NCBI GenBank assembly: GCA_038525525.1
Contig: JBCBHO010000001.1
Coordinates: 496,001 to 560,000, forward strand
Origin: Shimia_B sp038525525
GTDB lineage: Bacteria > Pseudomonadota > Alphaproteobacteria > Rhodobacterales > Rhodobacteraceae
Direction of reading: 5' to 3'
Length of the DNA stretch: 64,000 nucleotides
Of the stretch, positions 60,867-64,000 are shown one piece after another; position 1 is the stretch's first letter; every line of letters begins with the position of its first letter. Below the pieces are notes generated by a model that saw nothing but the letters and a program-made list of their open reading frames with translations, was not told the origin of the DNA and did not search any database. The translations under genes and the position numbers were made by a program.

Positions 60867-61816
60867 CGCAATTCCCCCATGCGCTGGAAGACGTCGATGC
60901 CAAGCTGCTGATAGAGATCGATGAGGTCAACAAGGACCCAGTTCTCGCGGATGAGCCCGTTCTCGATGCGCCAGAAATCGAGCGACTTGAGCGTGACCTC
61001 GCGGCCCACCCCCGGCAGCCCGAGCCAGCCCGCGTCGCTCAGCGTCTGCCGCATGTTGGGCCAGCCCGTGACGCCCACGTAATTTCCTTCGGCGAAGAAG
61101 TGGAAAACGATGTCTGCATCTTGCCCGCCCCTGTCGGGCATGGCGGCCAGGAACGGGATCTGGTGATGGCGGCGGAAGCCGTCGATCCCTCGCGCGGTCC
61201 CGATGCCCGCCGGGCCGTACCAATGCATCTTCGGATGCCAGTACCGTTCGAGCTCCATCACTTCGGGTCCGCCTTCGGCAGGATGGCGCACGAGTTTCTC
61301 GAGCATCTGGAGCACGAGTTCCTTCGCCGCAGCCCCGTCGCCCCCGGGCGAGATCCCGTCGCAGGTCGCCGGCCCCGGAACGCACCAGTCCCGTCCGAGC
61401 GACGGCGCGAGCGGCCACGCCCCGGCCTGCATCATGACTTCGGGTATGTCCCAGCCGAACTGGGTCTCGACGATGTCCGCGCCGTCGAGGCGAAAGAACT
61501 CGTGAAAGCGCATGTGCACCGTGCGCCGCGTGGCCGGAATGCCGAGCCAATCCTCCGCAAAGGTGCCGACATACGTGCCCGCTTCGCCAACCCATGAGAG
61601 CCCCTGCCCATCCACGCCGGTGATCGAGATGTAACGCCGCCGCTCGAAATCGGGCCACGCCGCAGAGAGCCCCGCATAAATCTCGCCGACGCCATCCGCG
61701 TCGCAGTCGCCGAACGGCTCCGGCATTCGGCAGATCGCCGCTGACAGCGCGGCCTTCACAGACGCGACCCCGTCGAAATCATAGAGCGCCGCCGCGAAGC
61801 GCTGAATGTCAGCCAC
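60863..61816 (-). CDS. SnoaL/NTF2-like double-domain protein (copy B)
   Basis: A 317-residue protein of two NTF2-like halves. The first has YAGLSAAWPDFERRRYISITG, TRRTVHMRFHEFFRLDGADIVETQFGWDIPEVM; the second has MELERYWHPKMHWYGPAGIGTARGIDGFRRHHQIPFLAAMPDR and SLDFWRIENGLIRENWVLVDLIDLYQQLGIDVF. The latter pattern (RxxxGxxxFRxxHxxPF; ENWVxxDxxDLxxQLGxD) is that of SnoaL-like ester cyclase proteins found in roseobacter catabolic clusters. It resembles copy A in length and domain order, with different details. Confidence 0.85.
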   Translation of the reverse strand: MADIQRFAAALYDFDGVASVKAALSAAICRMPEPFGDCDADGVGEIYAGLSAAWPDFERRRYISITGVDGQGLSWVGEAGTYVGTFAEDWLGIPATRRTVHMRFHEFFRLDGADIVETQFGWDIPEVMMQAGAWPLAPSLGRDWCVPGPATCDGISPGGDGAAAKELVLQMLEKLVRHPAEGGPEVMELERYWHPKMHWYGPAGIGTARGIDGFRRHHQIPFLAAMPDRGGQDADIVFHFFAEGNYVGVTGWPNMRQTLSDAGWLGLPGVGREVTLKSLDFWRIENGLIRENWVLVDLIDLYQQLGIDVFQRMGELR

Positions 61817-61853
61817 GGGCGACCCCCTTCTTTGTGCGAGCGTACCTCGGGGT

Positions 61854-61870
61854 CCGGGGCAGAGCCCCGG
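61854..61870. other. Perfect hairpin after the HisD-like gene
   Basis: CCGGGGC-AGA-GCCCCGG, 7-bp arms, 3-nt loop, 12 bp after the stop of the HisD-like gene and 38 bp before the SnoaL-like gene. No T-run on either side; it is more likely an intercistronic stability hairpin than a terminator. Confidence 0.5.
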
Positions 61871-61882
61871 CCGATGCCGACA

Positions 61883-63208
61883 TCACTCGGCGGCCTCGCG
61901 ATAAGGAGCGCCCTCGCCATAGGGGACGTTCACCCCGCCGTAGCGGCGCACACGGACATTGCATTGCTCGGCATGGCCCACGAAGCCCTCCAGCATGCAA
62001 AGCCGGGAGCCATACTCGCCGACCAATGTCGCCGCCTCGTCGCTCGTGACCTTCTGGTAGGAATGCGTCTTGATGAATTTGCCCACCCAGAGCCCGCCGG
62101 TATAGCGTCCGGCCTTCTTCGTGGGCAGCGTGTGGTTCGTCCCGATGACCTTGTCGCCGTTCGCCACGTTCGTGCGCGGCCCGAGGAAAAGCGCACCGTA
62201 ATTCGTCATGTTCTCGAGGAACCAGTCGTCGCGGTCCGTCATGACTTGGATGTGCTCGGACGCAATTTCTTCGGAAATTTCGAGCATCTCGTCGTAGCCG
62301 TCGCAGAAGATGACCTCGCCATACTCCTCCCAGCTTACCCGCGCGGTCTCGGCCGTGGGCAGGATATCGAGGATGCGATCGATCTCCGCCATCGTGTCGT
62401 CTGCGAGCTTGCGGGAGTTCGTGATCAGCACCGCGGGAGAGTTGTAGCCGTGCTCAGCCTGCCCGAGGAGATCGGTGGCGCACATCTCGCCGTCCACGGT
62501 GTCGTCGGCGATGACGCAGGTCTCCGTCGGCCCGGCGAAGAGGTCGATTCCCACCCGCCCAAAGAGCTGCCGCTTGGCCTCCGCGACAAAGGCATTGCCC
62601 GGACCCACGAGCATGTCCACGGGCGCGATGGACTCGGTGCCGATGGCCATGGCGCCCACGGCCTGCACCCCGCCGAGGACGAGGATCTCGTCCGCCCCGC
62701 CTTCGTGCATGGCGGCCACGATGGCCGGATGCGGCGCGCCCTGCACCGGCGGCGCGGAGGCCACGATGCGCTTCACGCCCGCCACCTTCGCGGTGAGCAC
62801 CGACATGTGCGCAGAGGCCACCATGGGGAACTTGCCGCCGGGCACGTAGCAGCCCACGGAATTCACGGGGATGTTCTTGTGGCCGAGGATCACGCCCGGC
62901 ATCGTCTCCACTTCGATGTCGTGCATGGAGGCCTTCTGCGCCTCCGCGAAGCGCCGGATCTGGGCCTGCGCGAAGCGGATATCGTCCATCTCGCGTGTGG
63001 TGACCTTCTGCATCGCCGCCTCGATTTCGGATGCCGTGAGCTTGAAGGCCTGCGGCTCGTACTTGTCGAACTTGGCGGAGAGCGCCTTCACCGCCGCGTC
63101 ACCGCGCGCCTCGATGTCGCTCAGGATGCCCTCCACGATGCCGCGCACTTTCGCATCGTCCTCGGCCCGCTCCTCGGCTGGTTTTCCGCGCTTGAGATAC
63201 TGCGCCAT
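61883..63208 (-). CDS. Histidinol-dehydrogenase-family dehydrogenase (not histidine biosynthesis)
   Basis: A 441-residue HisD-fold NAD enzyme. Family motifs are VGCYVPGGKFPMVASAHMSVL, ILVLGGVQAVGAMAIGTESI, VGPGNAFVAEAKRQLFG and the zinc site DLLGQAEHGYNSPAV plus HAEQCNVRVRRYG. The N-terminus (MAQYLKRGKPAEE) and lack of his genes nearby place it with catabolic HisD relatives such as the sulfopropanediol dehydrogenase HpsN. No sulfolactate or sulfolyase gene is in the window, so a sulfonate role is not supported. The ATG at 63208 has GGGAGG upstream. The LacI-type operator lies 61 bp upstream. Confidence 0.88.
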   Translation of the reverse strand: MAQYLKRGKPAEERAEDDAKVRGIVEGILSDIEARGDAAVKALSAKFDKYEPQAFKLTASEIEAAMQKVTTREMDDIRFAQAQIRRFAEAQKASMHDIEVETMPGVILGHKNIPVNSVGCYVPGGKFPMVASAHMSVLTAKVAGVKRIVASAPPVQGAPHPAIVAAMHEGGADEILVLGGVQAVGAMAIGTESIAPVDMLVGPGNAFVAEAKRQLFGRVGIDLFAGPTETCVIADDTVDGEMCATDLLGQAEHGYNSPAVLITNSRKLADDTMAEIDRILDILPTAETARVSWEEYGEVIFCDGYDEMLEISEEIASEHIQVMTDRDDWFLENMTNYGALFLGPRTNVANGDKVIGTNHTLPTKKAGRYTGGLWVGKFIKTHSYQKVTSDEAATLVGEYGSRLCMLEGFVGHAEQCNVRVRRYGGVNVPYGEGAPYREAAE

Positions 63209-63268
63209 CGCGTCCTCCCTGTCTGCTGTTGGTTCCAGCATAGAGCATGGCTGACCCGCCTCAAGGAG

Positions 63269-63290
63269 TTTTTGCATACGCTTGCAAAAA
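63269..63290. promoter_or_regulatory. LacI-family operator upstream of the HisD-like gene
   Basis: Perfect 8-bp arms TTTTTGCA and TGCAAAAA with a 6-bp centre TACGCT (AGCGTA on the other strand), giving the central CG that LacI-family operators share. It lies between the MFS stop (63305) and the HisD-like start (63208). The locus encodes one LacI regulator, its likely binder. Confidence 0.85.
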
Positions 63291-63304
63291 TCCGGCGCCA
63301 GCGC

Positions 63305-64000
63305 TCACGGCCGGGCGATCACCCGCGCCGCCATGGGGCGATAGAGGACGAGGAGCGCGAGAATCGAGACGCCGAAGATCGCCGCCGGCACAAGGGTCAT
63401 GGCGTAGTGCAGCGCGTTCAGCGCCTCGGGCACCTGCGCCACGCGCCCCTCCGTCGTCGCCTGCCAGCCCCAGAGCGCGAGGATGAGCCCCATGGCCCCC
63501 GGTGCGAGGGCATTGGCGAGCTTCTGGCCAAAGAGCCAGATCGCCGAGAACGCGCCCTCGATCGCCTCGCCTGTCTCGGCCCGGGTGACGTCCATGAGGT
63601 CGGGGTACATGGCCCAGGGGATCTGCTGGTAGGCCCCGTTCGTGAAGCCCGCGATCAGGAAAAGCACGGCCACGGTGGTAACGTTGGTGGAGGGCAAGGC
63701 CGCGTAGAGCCCGCAGAGCAAGGCGATATAGGCCACGAGCCCCACGCAGAGGGCAACGGTCTTGCCCAGCCTGTTCGACAGCATCACCCAGACGATCTGG
63801 GAGAGGATCGAGCCGAATACGAACATGCCAAGCAGAAGCGAGAGCGCGCCGAGCGCGCCCGCAAGGCCCGAAAGCGGCGTCGCGCCTGTATCCTCGATAA
63901 GGTAGATCACGGCAAAGGCGAGCCCCGCCGTGATCAGCGCCACCGAGAAGGTCATGACCCCGTAGAGGAGCGCGAGCACGACGAAGGCGCGATTCCGGAT
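63305..64000 (-). CDS. MFS transporter of the GPH (MelB-like) type, N-terminus cut by window edge
   Basis: About 231 C-terminal residues are present and the frame remains open to the window edge; there is no start inside. Around seven hydrophobic segments are visible. The pattern AYQQIPWAMYPDLMDVTRAETGEAIEGAFSAIWLFGQKLANALAPG is that of sodium- or proton-coupled glycoside-pentoside-hexuronide transporters. With the LacI regulator and dehydrogenases downstream, it likely imports the substrate of the pathway, perhaps a sugar, sugar acid or glycoside. No RBS can be judged. Confidence 0.85.
   Translation of the reverse strand: MRNRAFVVLALLYGVMTFSVALITAGLAFAVIYLIEDTGATPLSGLAGALGALSLLLGMFVFGSILSQIVWVMLSNRLGKTVALCVGLVAYIALLCGLYAALPSTNVTTVAVLFLIAGFTNGAYQQIPWAMYPDLMDVTRAETGEAIEGAFSAIWLFGQKLANALAPGAMGLILALWGWQATTEGRVAQVPEALNALHYAMTLVPAAIFGVSILALLVLYRPMAARVIARP

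Noticed and set aside
61883..63208. Assignment of the HisD-like enzyme as HpsN (sulfopropanediol dehydrogenase)
   Set aside because: The protein type fits, but no sulfolactate or sulfonate-specific gene is in the window, and the LacI/MFS/SnoaL context differs.

Overview
The window is about 64 kb of GC-rich chromosomal DNA from an alphaproteobacterium, most likely Rhodobacterales (Roseobacteraceae). The reasons are gene content and order: an R. capsulatus FdVI-type ferredoxin, a SAM-II riboswitch before metZ, hflK-hflC-degP, secG-pyrG, a phaR/phaP/phaC/phaZ block with CTGC-N3-GCAG operators, a DUF2842 protein, and a gamma-glutamyl-polyamine pathway next to an amino-acid/opine-type ABC transporter. 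I see no rRNA, tRNA, CRISPR array, transposase, integrase or phage gene. Both edges cut a gene: a ThDP enzyme on the left and an MFS/GPH transporter on the right.

Layout. 1-6.3 kb (minus strand): ThDP decarboxylase-like enzyme, TrkH, DUF1905 protein, FolE2, GNAT acetyltransferase and MetZ under a SAM-II riboswitch with its own terminator. 6.3-12.8 kb: a Nu-class glutathione transferase, a small exported protein, YciB, an EamA transporter, FtsY and a fused NuoE-NuoF (FdsG-FdsB-like) flavoprotein. 12.8-18.4 kb: secreted protein, XseA, PurD, an FG-GAP protein, an FdVI ferredoxin, a free-standing OB-fold related to the tail of DnaE2/ImuC, and a peptidoglycan-binding lipoprotein. 18.4-25.6 kb (minus): the HflK-HflC-YjeT-DegP envelope quality-control operon, glutathione reductase, a small membrane protein and RpiA. 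25.6-36.1 kb: a structured intergenic region, SdaA, a DMT exporter, thiamine pyrophosphokinase, a 908-residue extremely acidic protein of unknown function, DUF2842, PurA, a DUF6524-like membrane protein, SecG and PyrG.

36-48 kb (plus): two TerB-like proteins around a DUF1330 protein, a PhnD-like protein, then a long, tightly coupled operon. It encodes an ABC importer (ATPase, binding protein, unknown small protein, two permeases), two glutamine-synthetase-like ligases, a class I amidotransferase, a PuuB-like oxidase and a PLP aminotransferase. Together these would import a polyamine or related amine, gamma-glutamylate it, oxidise it, remove the glutamyl group and transaminate the product. 48-52.7 kb: polyhydroxybutyrate storage (PhaR, PhaP, PhaC, PhaZ). 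52.7-57 kb: an alpha/beta hydrolase coupled to a MetE-C-like enzyme, and a tandem pair of LysM plus periplasmic-binding-domain fusions. 57-64 kb (minus): an eight-gene catabolic locus with its own LacI regulator, two SnoaL/NTF2-like proteins, an SDR, a VOC protein, an M15-like protein, a HisD-family dehydrogenase and an MFS transporter, with a clear LacI-type operator before the HisD-like gene. Its substrate is not apparent.

The most promising undescribed items are the 57-64 kb catabolic locus, the LysM-binding-protein pair, the giant acidic protein and the orphan DnaE2-type OB-fold. All functions are inferred from protein motifs and gene order as read here; no database search was run.
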